Position numbers and translations under genes: made by a program. From Ascoidea asiatica (taxonomy: Eukaryota; Ascomycota; Saccharomycetes; Ascoideales; Ascoideaceae), in assembly GCA_001600695.1 (NCBI GenBank), contig BCKQ01000002.1:2119340-2183339 (forward strand): 64,000 bases of DNA, in the 5' to 3' direction. The notes below the pieces were generated by a model, which was given only the letters and a program-made list of their open reading frames with translations, was not told where the DNA came from and searched no databases. This document shows, one piece after another, positions 11,332-23,339 of the stretch. Positions within the stretch are counted from its first letter, which is position 1; every line of letters starts with the position of its first letter.

Positions 11332-13579
11332 TCATAGTTGAAATATATTTGAATTAAACTTAAAAGAAATAAAAATAAAGAAATAATAACTGCCTGTAAA
11401 AGCATAAAAAAAAAAAGTAAAATAAATGAAAACAATTTTAACAAAAAGAAATTAATTATTCTGAAGTAACAATGAAGCTAAAATTAACTTAAAGAAAAAA
11501 AAATACTGTCTTAGAAATATAGATGAAAATTGTTGAAGATTAAAAATTAAAACCCCAAGATAAAACAAAGGTTTAACACTGTAGGATTGAATAATAGATG
11601 AATGATAAGAATAGTATTATTACATTAAGATGCAATTGAAGCTAAATTAATTATCAGTAAATTAGTTATCCCCTCAAGTTAAATTATTTGAAGTTGGTGA
11701 TCTCATTTGTCATTTTGTATCACTTTGCAATCTTCGTAGTTACAGTACTAATTGTAGATATTGAATTCAACTTAACTTTTTTATATTTTGATATATTGAG
11801 TTTAATTGAAAATAAATGAATTAAAAAGACCAAATGAATTTCGAATATTTGGTTATAATTCTAGAATGCCGACTTCCATCTCGGTTGGGGAGTCGTCCAT
11901 TTCCAAAGGTTGTGCAAGTTGCCGTCACTGGGCCGCGTCTCGGCGTTTGAGGTGAGCCCTAAAATCTGCAATCAAACTTAAACAGAGAGAGCTGTGATAA
12001 AGTGTTCTTTGATAGAATCTCAATTTCAAATAATATTTATTTATTTTAAAGCTTTAAATATAAATGTGAACTGAAATTATTAAAAATAAGTCTTTTCAAA
12101 AGAAGATTAATTTGAAATACCAATTTAAAAATACCATCTTGAAAAATACCAATTTAAAAATGTCAATTTAAAAATACCAATTTGAAAATACTAATTAAAC
12201 TAGTCATCTTTTTTTGAGTAAAGGTAAATTGATTTAAAAGAAAGACATTGGAAACTATATTTCAAGTCAATACTATAGGGTCAATACTAAACTCATGCTT
12301 TTTAAAACTGAATGGGTATTCAGAAATAGTAATAGTATTATGAAATTGTATTTATGAAATTGAAATTCTGGATTTTATTATGCAATTGTAATTAGCGATT
12401 TCATTTAGTGAATAAATTATGAAATTGCATCTTTTCATTCCAATAATTTCTCTGATAAATAGTAGTAAATAGTTTGGAAGATATGCTAAGTGACATAATT
12501 TGGGTGAAATATTATCAAAAACCATATTCTAAATGTACTGTAGTGTCTATACAGTTTTGTCTTAGCTCTTTAATTTTTTGTTAGCAATTTCAACTTCTGA
12601 TTGGCTTGAAAACAAAATACTTTATATTCGGATTCAAAAAAATATAATTCAAATTCGAATTTCAATTCCATTTTTAAAACTGGGATAAAAAAGCTAAACT
12701 CAATTCTATTGGCGGCTAATTCGCTAAGAAAACTAAAATTATAAAATAAGCTTGCTGGCAGATAAGTGTCAATTCTCTCACATGAACTAATGTAATTGAA
12801 AAAAGAATTCTCTTTTATAAAAAATTATACTATTTGAGAGATAAGTAATGTTCTTTACCATATCTTGATTATCATCAATCAAAAATATTTTATATTTAAA
12901 TATGTATAGCCTGATTTGTAAATTGATCAACGAGAAGGTATACAGTATCACAGCAGCATACCGCTGCTTTTTTTTACGGCTTCAGAATATGTATCAAGTA
13001 CTAAGTAGCTACTTTTGATGATAATTTTGCAGTGATTATCTGATATGTTTAACGTCGTATAGTGCTGATAGTCCAGAACCGGATACTCTAGTCGAAAATC
13101 TCATGCACTGCAAAAGCTTATTCTTAGTATGTTTACAAACTCCGCCTTACTGCTTTCCAAAGCTTACAATACTGTGTACTGCAGTAGAACAAAGTTCTCG
13201 GGTTACACTCCAGCTACTTGATTATACCCTCGATTACATAATAAATAGATAGAGATGGAAAACTTGTAGAGTCCAGTTTCACGGGTCAACTTGATTTGTT
13301 TTATTTATATATCCCTGAGTAATTTGGAATTAAAAAAAATTTTGTTACCTTTTTAACCACAATTGTGCTTAAGTTCACAAAATTAAAATATGCTGCTTTT
13401 GAAATAAGTAGGTCTGAAGTTGACTATTTTTTTCAGAGTAAGTTTACAAAAAAAAAACTTATTGAAATATATTATTATTGTGCTACAATATTTATGTTGT
13501 CTTATGAGTTAATTTATTTATAGAGTCTACAGAATCATTGCTCGTCACAACGAATCATTACCAATTAGTTACTGGAGTG
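11332..13579. other. Intergenic region with two G+C-richer patches
   Basis: No credible gene. A G+C-rich block lies at about 11868-11955 and another at about 13020-13220. A terminator-like hairpin with a T run is at 12953-12975. Near 12120-12190 there are repeated short segments of the type AAAATACCAATTT. The rest is A+T-rich. It is the 3' flank of GYP2 and upstream of nothing obvious on the plus strand. Confidence 0.5.
12953..12975 (+). terminator. Pol III-like hairpin followed by T8
   Basis: GCAGC, 5-base loop ATACC, GCTGC, immediately followed by eight Ts. On the plus strand this resembles the 3' end of an RNA polymerase III transcript. I cannot identify an RNA gene upstream of it, so this may be coincidence. 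Confidence 0.25.
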
Positions 13580-16500
13580 CTAAATTAAACTTAGATTTTG
13601 GATCTCTTTTTGAATTTCATCTTGAATATCCTTTTCACTGGAGGGGAGTCCAGAACCATTTCTCTTATCTACAAGCAGTGGAATTTCATGACTTTCACTC
13701 AACACTTTGGCTTCTTCACCATTCAACAAAAGGTCACTTTCGAGTTCTTCTGCCACGCTGCTTCCAGTGCCAAAATCATCATAATCTTCATCCTCCTCAT
13801 CGTGGCTTTCACTTCCATATTTGGCAGTACCGGTGCTGCTAGTGTTGCTGGTGGCTGTGTTTCTTCTGCTTAGTGATTCTCCATCACCACCATTTCCATT
13901 TCTATTGGAAGAAACATTACCATTAATTTTATTATGAGGATTATTATAAGTATTATAATTGATATTATTAATACTAACTGTATCAAGTCTTTTACGAACT
14001 TCATTTGCAACTCTTTCAAACATATCTCGAAAATTAAGGTTATCTTTAGAATCATCTTTAATTGATGCATTTAAATCAACTGATTCTCTAAATGTTTCAC
14101 TAAAAAATAATTCAAATGATTCATCTGATAATACTACCATTCTAAATGTTGGTAAATCCATTATAAAGGGTTCTGGATTTAAAGCTTTATTAGCTTTAAT
14201 TTTTAATGTATTTCTATCTTCATAATCAAAACTTTCATCATCCCTTTCATTATCTGAAATATCCAAAAGATCACTACTACTCTTATGTTTAGTCTTTTTA
14301 TCATTTTCCTTATCATCTTCCGCTTCTTCATCTGTTTGCTCTTCTTCATCTTCCTCGTCCTCTTCTTCATCTTCTTCAACTGGTTGTGCATATTCAAATG
14401 ATCTTTTGATGAAATTACTTGCTGCCAATAAATATCTTTCCATTTGTTCATGTTGATAACGAACTTTATCAATATGAATTTCATCTTTAGAAATTTTTAT
14501 TTCATAATTATTGAATATTTCTTCTTCTTTTAATTTAATTTCTTCAATATTGTACCCTTCCATTAATAGATCCTCTCTAAACCTGTTTCTCTCATTTTCA
14601 ATTTCTCTTTCTTTTAGTTTTTTCAATTTATTATATTTAACTTTATATTCTTTTTCAATTTTACTTTTTGTAATTTTATCAAATATTTTACCATCTGACC
14701 ACATTCTAATAATATATAATAATCCTTCTGACATTTGTAAAATTTCTTCTTTGTCAATATATCCAGATTTATCTTCATCAAATAAATTGAAAAAAAATTC
14801 TAATGATCCCATTAAATCATTTTCAACTAATTGATTTAATCCCCTAACTAAATCTTTTAATCTTAATCCTAAAATTGGTACTGTAGTTGGTACTGATATT
14901 TTCTTAACATTTATATTTTCATTTTTGTTTTCATTTTTATTAAAATCATCATTTATCTTTTCTTTATTATTTTGATCTTCATCTTTATTATTACCTTTTT
15001 CCTTTTCTTTATCTTTATCTTTATCTTTTTCTTTTTCTTTTTCTTTATCAAGTTCTTGAAAATTACACCAAGATTTGAATAATTTTGTTAAAAAAACTTC
15101 TTGAGATTTAATAAATTGAAAATCTTTACATAAATCATCATCTTTAATTTTAACCCATGAAGTAATTTCAGACATAAATGTTTTAAATTTATTAAAATCC
15201 ATAATTGATAATGATGATCCATTATCACTTCTTGGTTTTTGTCCACTTAAAGAATTTAGACTTTTATTCATATCATTATCTTCTTTATATTCATATTCAT
15301 TATTATTATTATCATAATCATAATCATCGTCATCATCGTCATTATTATTATTACTATTATTATTGTTATTTAAATCATTATTATGATCATTATTGGTAAT
15401 TAAGTTATTATTTGGATTATTATTAGTTTCCAATATTAAATAAAATCTATCATAGATATTTGATAGATTATTTAAATTTAAATTTTGAACTTTTGGTAAA
15501 TTTCTAATTTGAGTTCTTTTAACAAAAATTTCAATATCTTGAAATACTTTATCTTTATGTTTTGATCTATATTGTGTAATCATTTCATCTGTTATAATAC
15601 TAAATTCTTTAAAAGCAACAACTAATAATTCTTGAAATTTAGTTATATTTCTATAATTTTCATTTTTACTATTTGGATGAGCAGATTGATCTAAATTATT
15701 AAAATAATCTTTAATTATTGAAATAAAAGCACCATCATCATCAGTTAATAATAATTGATCACCATTAATTTTTAAAATTGCTAAAGAAACTTGAAATAAA
15801 GTTTTTGGACCTTGTAAAAAAAAAATATCTAAGATTCTAAAAGCGAAAATCAAAGGCATTGAAGATAAAAATAAAGATAAAAACCATGGTAAAGAAACTA
15901 TTGATAATTGAATATCATTTTTAATAATATTATCAAATAAAATTGGCATTGTTTTTTCAACTAAAGATTCAAAGACTTTTTGATCTAATAAAGTTCCATA
16001 CATTGTTTTTGAATAGTAACCTGGACAATAAGTTTCACATAATGAATTTAAACACCAAAAGGCTTGTTCTTCAGACATATATATTAACAAAGCTGCAACA
16101 ACAATATTCATTGCTTGACAATAACCTATTTCAGTATTTTTCCAAGAATAAGCAGTCAAAACATTTCTTAATCTTTGAATACCTTGATTATTTTGATATG
16201 CAGGATATTCAGGTAAAGATCTATTTAAATCTTTTTCAATTTCTTCAATTGCATGAGAATTTTTATCTTTAAATTTAATTAAGATTTTTTTATAATAATT
16301 TAAATTTTGAAATCTTTTATAAATTGAACCTGAAGTTAATTCCCAAATTTCACCTCTGATTCTATTTGGTAAACCAATTCTGATTAATTTATAAAATAGA
16401 TTTGATTTAACTAAAGTTAAATTTTTACCATTTGATTTAAAATAATTATACCATAATCTCATTTTTGATTTATCTTTTAATAATTTTGGATTTCCAGGAA

Positions 16501-17185
16501 ATTTAAAAATTAAACCAAGGCCACCATTTGGTAAACTGACTTTATCACTATCATTATTATCATTTTCCTTATTATCAGTATTAATATTTTCATTTTTTAT
16601 TATCAAATATTCAGAATATAAAGTTAATAAGAATGGATTTAAATTTTTTAAATTAACTAAATTTTTTTTTAAAATTTTCTTTAAATTATAAGCAAAATTT
16701 TCAGAATTTGATCTAATACCAATAAATTGTATGATTAATTGAAATTTAGTATATAATAATATTGATAAACAAAATATAAAATTGTTATTTAAATTTTCTC
16801 TTGAAACTTTTTTAATTGTTGATAGATTTATAATAAAGGAGCAATTTGTATCATCATAAGAATCTTTGAATACTAAGAATTGCTGAGTTAAATATAATTT
16901 ACCAGAGAAATAAGTCGAGATTGAAAAAGAGTTATTTGAGTTACTTGGGTTATTGTTTATTATATCATTATTGTTTTGAGTATTATTTTGATTATGATTA
17001 TTATTATTTATATAAGGAGAATAAATTGAAATTTCAACATTTGATTCATCTATTATTGATTGATTACTTGGTAATTTGAATTCGTTTGTAAAGATTTCAG
17101 ACTTTGAAGGACGATAGACATTATTATTTTTATTTAAAAATAAAGATTCAGAAGCTTTATTTTTTAAATTTTGAAAAAAAGCCAT
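13580..17185 (-). CDS. GYP2: GRAM-TBC-EF-hand Rab GTPase-activating protein (Gyp2/Mdr1)
   Basis: A 1201-residue protein from ATG 17185. A GRAM-type lipid-binding region lies in about residues 25-175, interrupted by an Asn-rich loop. The TBC domain starts near 270 with GLPNRIRGEIWELTSG. The catalytic dual fingers are visible: Arg322 in IEKDLNRSLPEYPAYQ and Gln357 in IGYCQAMN. An EF-hand-like loop (FDEDKSGYIDKEEIL) sits near 797-815. The order GRAM, TBC, EF-hand matches Saccharomyces Mdr1/Gyp2 and animal TBC1D8/9, which stimulate GTP hydrolysis on Ypt/Rab proteins in membrane traffic. It is longer than the Saccharomyces protein (about 950 residues) because of Asn/Asp linkers near 590-650, a Lys-Asp-Glu repeat near 710-740 and an acidic C-terminal third. 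It is divergent from the TIF3-like gene, sharing a 1.1 kb upstream region. Confidence 0.93.
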   Translation of the reverse strand: MAFFQNLKNKASESLFLNKNNNVYRPSKSEIFTNEFKLPSNQSIIDESNVEISIYSPYINNNNHNQNNTQNNNDIINNNPSNSNNSFSISTYFSGKLYLTQQFLVFKDSYDDTNCSFIINLSTIKKVSRENLNNNFIFCLSILLYTKFQLIIQFIGIRSNSENFAYNLKKILKKNLVNLKNLNPFLLTLYSEYLIIKNENINTDNKENDNNDSDKVSLPNGGLGLIFKFPGNPKLLKDKSKMRLWYNYFKSNGKNLTLVKSNLFYKLIRIGLPNRIRGEIWELTSGSIYKRFQNLNYYKKILIKFKDKNSHAIEEIEKDLNRSLPEYPAYQNNQGIQRLRNVLTAYSWKNTEIGYCQAMNIVVAALLIYMSEEQAFWCLNSLCETYCPGYYSKTMYGTLLDQKVFESLVEKTMPILFDNIIKNDIQLSIVSLPWFLSLFLSSMPLIFAFRILDIFFLQGPKTLFQVSLAILKINGDQLLLTDDDGAFISIIKDYFNNLDQSAHPNSKNENYRNITKFQELLVVAFKEFSIITDEMITQYRSKHKDKVFQDIEIFVKRTQIRNLPKVQNLNLNNLSNIYDRFYLILETNNNPNNNLITNNDHNNDLNNNNNSNNNNDDDDDDYDYDNNNNEYEYKEDNDMNKSLNSLSGQKPRSDNGSSLSIMDFNKFKTFMSEITSWVKIKDDDLCKDFQFIKSQEVFLTKLFKSWCNFQELDKEKEKEKDKDKDKEKEKGNNKDEDQNNKEKINDDFNKNENKNENINVKKISVPTTVPILGLRLKDLVRGLNQLVENDLMGSLEFFFNLFDEDKSGYIDKEEILQMSEGLLYIIRMWSDGKIFDKITKSKIEKEYKVKYNKLKKLKEREIENERNRFREDLLMEGYNIEEIKLKEEEIFNNYEIKISKDEIHIDKVRYQHEQMERYLLAASNFIKRSFEYAQPVEEDEEEDEEDEEEQTDEEAEDDKENDKKTKHKSSSDLLDISDNERDDESFDYEDRNTLKIKANKALNPEPFIMDLPTFRMVVLSDESFELFFSETFRESVDLNASIKDDSKDNLNFRDMFERVANEVRKRLDTVSINNINYNTYNNPHNKINGNVSSNRNGNGGDGESLSRRNTATSNTSSTGTAKYGSESHDEEDEDYDDFGTGSSVAEELESDLLLNGEEAKVLSESHEIPLLVDKRNGSGLPSSEKDIQDEIQKEIQNLSLI

Positions 17186-18319
17186 AATTAATATTGAAAA
17201 AAAAGGAGATTAAATAAGTAATAGATAAATAAAGATTTTAAAAAAAGTTATTTAAATGATTGTGATATGAATTGAAAGTATTGAGATTAATAGAATATAG
17301 GTTACTGAAAAGTGATGAAAGTGATTAATAATTGAGTTGCTATTATTGAAATACTAAAATATAATCAAATTAGTCAAATATAATCAAATAGTCAAATACA
17401 GTAATCAAGTAATGTTAATTTTAGCTAGTATTGTAATTAATTACTATGAAGAATTGAAGAATTGAGATTGAGTGAGAAGTGGCATTTGATCAAGCGCTGG
17501 AGTTCCATTGTTAATCTCTCTCAATCTTTGGCCAATCAGAGAAGACTGTGTGCGGCTTGTATGGCTGATGCATTGCAACAATAACAAAGCCACGTGCGCC
17601 CATGGGAAAAACCGGAAAACCAAAAAGAGACCAGGTATTTGGTTCTACCAAACAGAAAAGTGGATTTGCCAGTGTCATGGATCTACCAAACTGGTGGGTT
17701 TTATTTTTTTTTGGTAGCCATACTTGTGGGACTTCTGAAAATTGAATGGAATCAGTAAACAGTTTTTGGTTAATTAACAGCACACACTGGCACCAAACGC
17801 TGAGGAGAGTAAATAAGCTGCTTAAGCTGCTAAAACTGCCATGTTCAGACTCAGACTTAGCTCAGCTCAGCTTCAGATCTGTTCCGGACTGTTCCCAGAA
17901 CACTGCAATAGTAACAATACTGAAAATAAAAACAGTAAAAATACTATCTTTTTGTAAGCTGCAAACCACAATATAAGGAATACATTTTAAACCAGTATAT
18001 TAACTGCAATATATTGAATATATTGATTGGATATCAAGTATATTAATATATCAATTATATCTAATATATATAATATATCAAATACTAATTTGAATATTAT
18101 CATATTCTCTGCATTCCAGGTCATTCAATCTAAGCCGATTGAAGAAATCAACTGTTTTTTTAGAAGTTTTGATTTCGAATAGATATTGTTTAGATAATTA
18201 ATTACAATTATCCAACTAAAATCACAATTATCAATTATAATTATTATTAAATAAAAGTCTATCAAGAATATTAAGAATAGGATAAAGAGGATCACAATCA
18301 TTAATAACTCGAGCTTATT
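17186..18319. promoter_or_regulatory. Shared divergent promoter region, GYP2 / TIF3-like
   Basis: This 1.1 kb region lies between divergent starts. A G+C-richer core at about 17480-17900 holds a CCAATCA box (17532-17538; HAP-complex core) and a CACGTG E-box (17591-17596). Two near-repeats, GGTTCTACCAAAC and GGATCTACCAAAC, lie at about 17641-17652 and 17680-17691. The first forms a TTTGGT-TCT-ACCAAA hairpin; a matching TTTGGTAG follows near 17711. Overlapping short frames on both strands here have no recognisable product. Binding is inferred from cores only. Confidence 0.4.
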
Positions 18320-21300
18320 ATGGGTATGTATAATTATTTCATATATTTATATTTTTATATAAATTTTCATTTCCATTTTCATTTTCAGTTTTATTTTTTT
18401 GTAAATATAATCTAAACCAATCATTCTTCAAAATACTAACAATTTATCGATTTTATCAATTTATCAATTAATAGCTCCAAAAAAAAATAAAATGTCACTT
18501 AAAGAGTTCATTGCTGATGCTTGTATGTATATTTCTATCCATATATTATAATATATCCAATATATTCATTACATTCAATATATTCAATATTATTAATGAA
18601 ATTAATCTAATCAATGTAACTAACATAAAATTTTTGAATTATATTAAGCTTTAGGGCAAATCTCTTGGGCGGATGATGATTTTGATATAAACTCAATTCA
18701 GGTTCCAATTCAATCATCTATTCCATTACCTTCATCTAATAATGCTAATCATACTACTAATACCACTGCGAGTTCAAATATAAATAATAACAATACTAAT
18801 AGTAATAGCTCATACAATAATAGTTACAATCATAGTCATAGTAATAATTATAATCAGAATTATAATCATGGAAATAATTACAATAATTATAGTAATTATA
18901 ACAATTATAATAATAACAATCTTAACTTAAATCAAAATAGATTGAATTCAAGATCAAGATCGAGATCAAGTTCAAGAAGGCGTCTGAGTAATCAAAATTT
19001 TGGTTATCAAAATAATTATAATCCAAATAATAATTATCAAAATAGTTTTAATAATAATAATAATAACTTTAATAACTCCAATTCAATCCCTCCTCATATA
19101 TCAAGTAATAATAATTATATTCAAAATCCAAATTATTTATTACCACATCAATTACCTCCACCATATATTGTTAAATTTATAAATTTATCTCCGAATTTTA
19201 ATAATGATCTTCTATTAAAATTATTTAATAATTATTATGATATTATTGGAAAATTTCCAAAATTTATTGAAAAAAATAATCATATATTTAATTTAATTTA
19301 TAAACCGGGTTTTGGTATAAGATTAAAAAAATTCAAATTATTTTGGCAATTACCACATAATTATCCAAATTTCAGTGATTTATCAAATTTTAATAATATT
19401 TTAAAACAAAATCAAAACGATTTAAAAAATAATGATGATTTAAAAAATGATAGTTCAGATTTAATTGAATTTTTTAAAAATAAAAAAAAAATTGCATTTA
19501 TTGAGTTTAATACATTATTAGAATTGAATATAATTTTATCATTTAATGAATTAGGTATTTATAATAATGATATCATAAAGTATAATGAATTTTTAAATGG
19601 TAATTTAAAAACATTTATTAAATATACTTTAAATGAAAGAATTTTAAATTCAAATGATCAAATTTTTATAGAATTAGCAGATTTTAAAGATTTTAATATT
19701 TATCAAGAATCTGATGATTATCAACATAAAATTAATCATTTACATCATCTTTTGTCTGATCCATTAAATATCTCAAACAATAATTTAACTAAAATAAAAT
19801 CAAATACTTCAAATTCAAATTCAATGTCAATTTCAATTTCAACTTCAAATAATAAATCTTTAATATCTAATAATAATAATGATGAGGTCGAAAATAAACA
19901 AGTTTTACCGAAATTAAATAAGCCAAATCCTTTTGGTAATGCAAAACCAATAGATACTCTATCTAAAGAGTTAGAATTAGAAAAATTAATGAAAGCTGTA
20001 AATAAAACAACTTTCAAAACTTTAGGTTCGACAGGTGAAAATAATTTTTCAACAATTAATAATAATGATAAAATTATTGATAAAAAAATAGACTTAATTG
20101 ATCCAAAAATTAACCATCCTATACCATCATCTCAAATTATTTCAAATTCTCAGTTAACAGTTGAAAATATTGATCAAATTCCTCCTAATGCAACTATAGC
20201 TCAACGTCCAAGGTCAAGATCAATAAAATCTCCAAAATTAGTCTTAAAAAAAACTCCTGCAAATAAAAATAATCTAGATTCAAAATCGAATTTTAATTAC
20301 TCAAAATCTTCCTCACCTGCAATAACTTCGCAACCAAAAAATTATGCAGCTGCTGTTGCAAGAACTATAAATGGTTCAACCCCAATTTTATCTCCTGCCC
20401 CAATTCCTAAACCCATTATTCTGCATTCTCCTTCAACAACCATAACTAATGGTCCAATAAATATTTCAACAAATGACCCAATGCTCAATAACGATTTAAT
20501 ATCCACGGAAAATTCAATCTCAAACTCTAACATTGATTTATTTATTAAACCTAACTCTATCCCTAGTTCAAATATTAATCATAATCAGCCATCTATCAAT
20601 ACTATTTCTAGTAATACCAATAATTTTAATCATAATAATAATTTTGACTCTAATAGGACTTCTAATTTAAACTCTAATCGCACTATAGAACAAGAAAAAT
20701 TAAATACTGGAATGAATTTTGATTATAATGATAATAACAATAATAACAGTTATGATAGAAACAATGTTATGCAAACCATCAATAGCAATTTTCCTTCAAG
20801 GCCAAATCAAAATATCGATAATTATTATCCCAATCTGTCAAATCTTGATAATCACTCAAATCATAATAAACAATATAATTACACTAATCAATCTAATTTC
20901 AATTCTCATCCTGCCCATAATGATTATTCAAATAACTATCCTAATAACTATACTAATGATTATTCTAGTGAATACCCAGAGAGCAATTACTCAAGTAATA
21001 TTTCTCATAATATAACTCCAGGCTCTTCCTTAGGTGCAAATAATCGTCATCCATATTTCAAACCAAAAATATTAAAAAGAACTTCTATCGTCGATGAGGT
21101 GAAATTAGGTAGAACAGCAAAAAGCAATTTAACTAGTAGCTACACTTCTAAAGTGAATGAAATTTCTGATTCCTTTGGTAGAACGTCAATACAATCTCAA
21201 ATTAATAAATCAATCAAAAAAGATACAAACCCTGAACTATCTATAAATGAGAAATTAAAACAGGTTGATATCGGAAAAGAAATCCCACAGACTGAAACAC

Positions 21301-23339
21301 TTAAAGAAATAGTAAAACCAAAATTTGAAACCCAACTTGAAAAGCAAGAAAAAAGTGATGATAAAGTAAATAATAAAATTGATACCAAGCCTGTTGATAA
21401 AATTGAGAATAAAATTGAGAATAAAGTTGATAGCAAGTCTGCTAATAAACTCGACAATAAAATAGATAGTAAGGTAAATTTCAAAACAAGCAATAAAACA
21501 GATAAGACAAAGGATAATAAAATATCTAAAAAGACAGATAGTAAAACGGATAATAAAACTGACAGAGTGGATAATAAAATAGATAAAAAAATCTACAAGA
21601 AAGTAGATACCAAAACTGAATTTCGCGCTCAGAAAAAACCTGAAATAGAATTCAAATCTGATTTACCAAAATCATTACCAAAAACACCAAATATTATAAA
21701 AAAAGAAAGCAAACCAAGTTTCAACCCTAAATATCCAGATAAAGGGTCTAATAGAGAGAGCTCGAAATTTTCAAAAGAAGATCAATCTAAGTTATCTTTA
21801 GATAATCCAAAAACCGATGGATTTAAGCAGTATAAGTCAAATAATAAAGGCCCAAATAATGATATGAAAAGTAATTATTCCGATAAAAAAGTCTATCATA
21901 AAAATGATTTCAGTAAAGATCAACAATCAAGTAGAAGCAATACAGGAACCGACTTTAATAGCTATAAATCTTCTAATAAAAATTCGAAGAATAGAGTTAA
22001 TCAACTTTCCAGAATGCAATATATTAGACCAGAATTAGCTGAATACTATCAGAAATATTCACACTCAAAAGTTGAAAATTTGAAACAGACAGCTGATACA
22101 ACAAATATTGTCAAAGCAAATACCACTGCTTTGAATGAACTTGAAAAGAAGGAGATTAAAAATATTGAAAATAAAGTAATTCAGAAGCCAAATTCAGTTA
22201 AAGCTCCCAGAATTTCGAAATATTCTTCTCCTAAAAATGTATCGCAAAACAACAACTCTATTATTCAGCTAGATAATAAATCAATACAGCATGGAGGTAA
22301 TGTCAGCAAAATTTTCAATAGGGATCGTCAGCAAGCTGAATCTACCAAGAAAAGGGGAGCTGAGTCAAATACCAAACAATTAGAAAATAAGTCTGAAGAC
22401 ATCGATAAAGGTAATATTGAAAAGGAAACGAAAACTGTTCAAGATAAAAGAACAAATAAATCTAAAGGCTCTACATTATCAAATAATGATGATAAAGTTT
22501 CTAAAACTAATTTTTCACAAACTAAATTGTCAAATAACCAAAGAAATTTACCAAAAGACACAATTATTTGCTCAAATGAAAGTACTTCAATAAAGAATCG
22601 TAAAACCCCTCATGCACATTATTACAATCCCAATTATATTTCAGGCTCTAAGGTTAATTCTAATAGTAACTCGACTACAAAAAAAACTGAACAGTTAAAT
22701 ATTGAACGTGGAAAAAAAGATAATGATATAAAGGGAAGTAAAGTTGATACTGATAAGAAAAATAAAATTGATAAGAAAAGTAATTCAAAGGACATTTCCA
22801 ACGTTTCGGGTACTGTGAAAAATTCCCCATCAACGATAAAAAATGAAGAAGAAAGCAAAAAGACGTTTAATACAGAGAATTCAAAAGCAACAAAGAAAAA
22901 CTCATCGAATGGGAGTGATAACAAAAAAGAATCAAGTAATTCAAGAACATTGAATTCTTCTTCAAAAAATAGAAATTATGAAAATAGTAAAATCAACAGT
23001 GGACTTTCTGGATCATCGTCCAATAGTTCCGGTAGCAAAAATTCATCAAAATTTACTAAAAATGTTAAAACTTCCGACGAAACAAAAATTGCTCCTAAAA
23101 AGCCTTTGAATCAATATGAATATTTATTAAGTCTTGATCTGGATGATTCTGAAGCAAGTGAGAAATCTAATATTGGAGAATCTAGAGAAAAAAATACAAC
23201 TAAAAGAAAAGATTCTGATTTATCTTCTAGGGGTAGAGGTTCTTTTAGAGGTAGGGGAAAGACAAGATCATTTCGACAAGTAGATGGAACCTTTAAAAAT
23301 AAAAGTAAAACATTTAATAAAGAAGCTAAAGCTGAATAA
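18320..23339 (+). CDS. TIF3: Giant eIF4B-like RRM protein (Tif3 family), two introns
   Basis: Three exons: 18320-18323 (ATGG), 18475-18522 and 18649-23339, giving about 1580 residues. The splice-built N terminus reads MAPKKNKMSLKEFIADASLG then QISWADDDFDINSIQVPI. It matches the yeast eIF4B (Tif3) N terminus in the MAP-KK start, the F..D..(S/T)(L/F)G motif, SWA(D/E)(D/E)D.D.N.I and a following P-I. A Ser/Arg stretch follows. A divergent RRM begins near residue 188 (PPYIVKFINL as RNP2-like) with KKIAFIEF near 297 as the RNP1-like strand; Asn-rich loops separate them. The middle is Asn-rich, then Lys/Asp-rich with repeated D-x-K units, and the end near 1544 has RG-rich SSRGRGSFRGRG. eIF4B stimulates eIF4A helicase and 43S recruitment. 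Saccharomyces Tif3 has about 436 residues, so this is more than three times longer. A Psp2-like relative is the alternative. Confidence 0.8.
18324..18474 (+). other. Intron 1 of the TIF3-like gene
   Basis: GTATGT donor directly after ATGG, a perfect TACTAAC branch site at 18434-18440, and TAG as the first AG after it. Removing it joins ATGG to CTCCAAAA, creating the MAPKKNK start that matches Tif3. The first coding exon is only 4 nucleotides. Confidence 0.85.
18523..18648 (+). other. Intron 2 of the TIF3-like gene, tandem acceptors
   Basis: GTATGT donor, AACTAAC branch site at 18618-18624. The first AG afterwards is AAG ending 18648; a second, TAG, ends at 18654. Both keep the frame. The first gives ...ADASLGQISWADDD, matching the family's T/S-L/F-G motif. 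The second gives ...ADAWQISWADDD, two residues shorter. Confidence 0.8.

Noticed and set aside
17508-17783. Overlapping frames on both strands in the GYP2/TIF3 upstream region
   Set aside because: No recognisable protein on either strand. The openness follows from locally higher G+C.
19745-22924. Several minus-strand frames inside the TIF3-like gene
   Set aside because: Antisense shadows of a low-complexity coding region.
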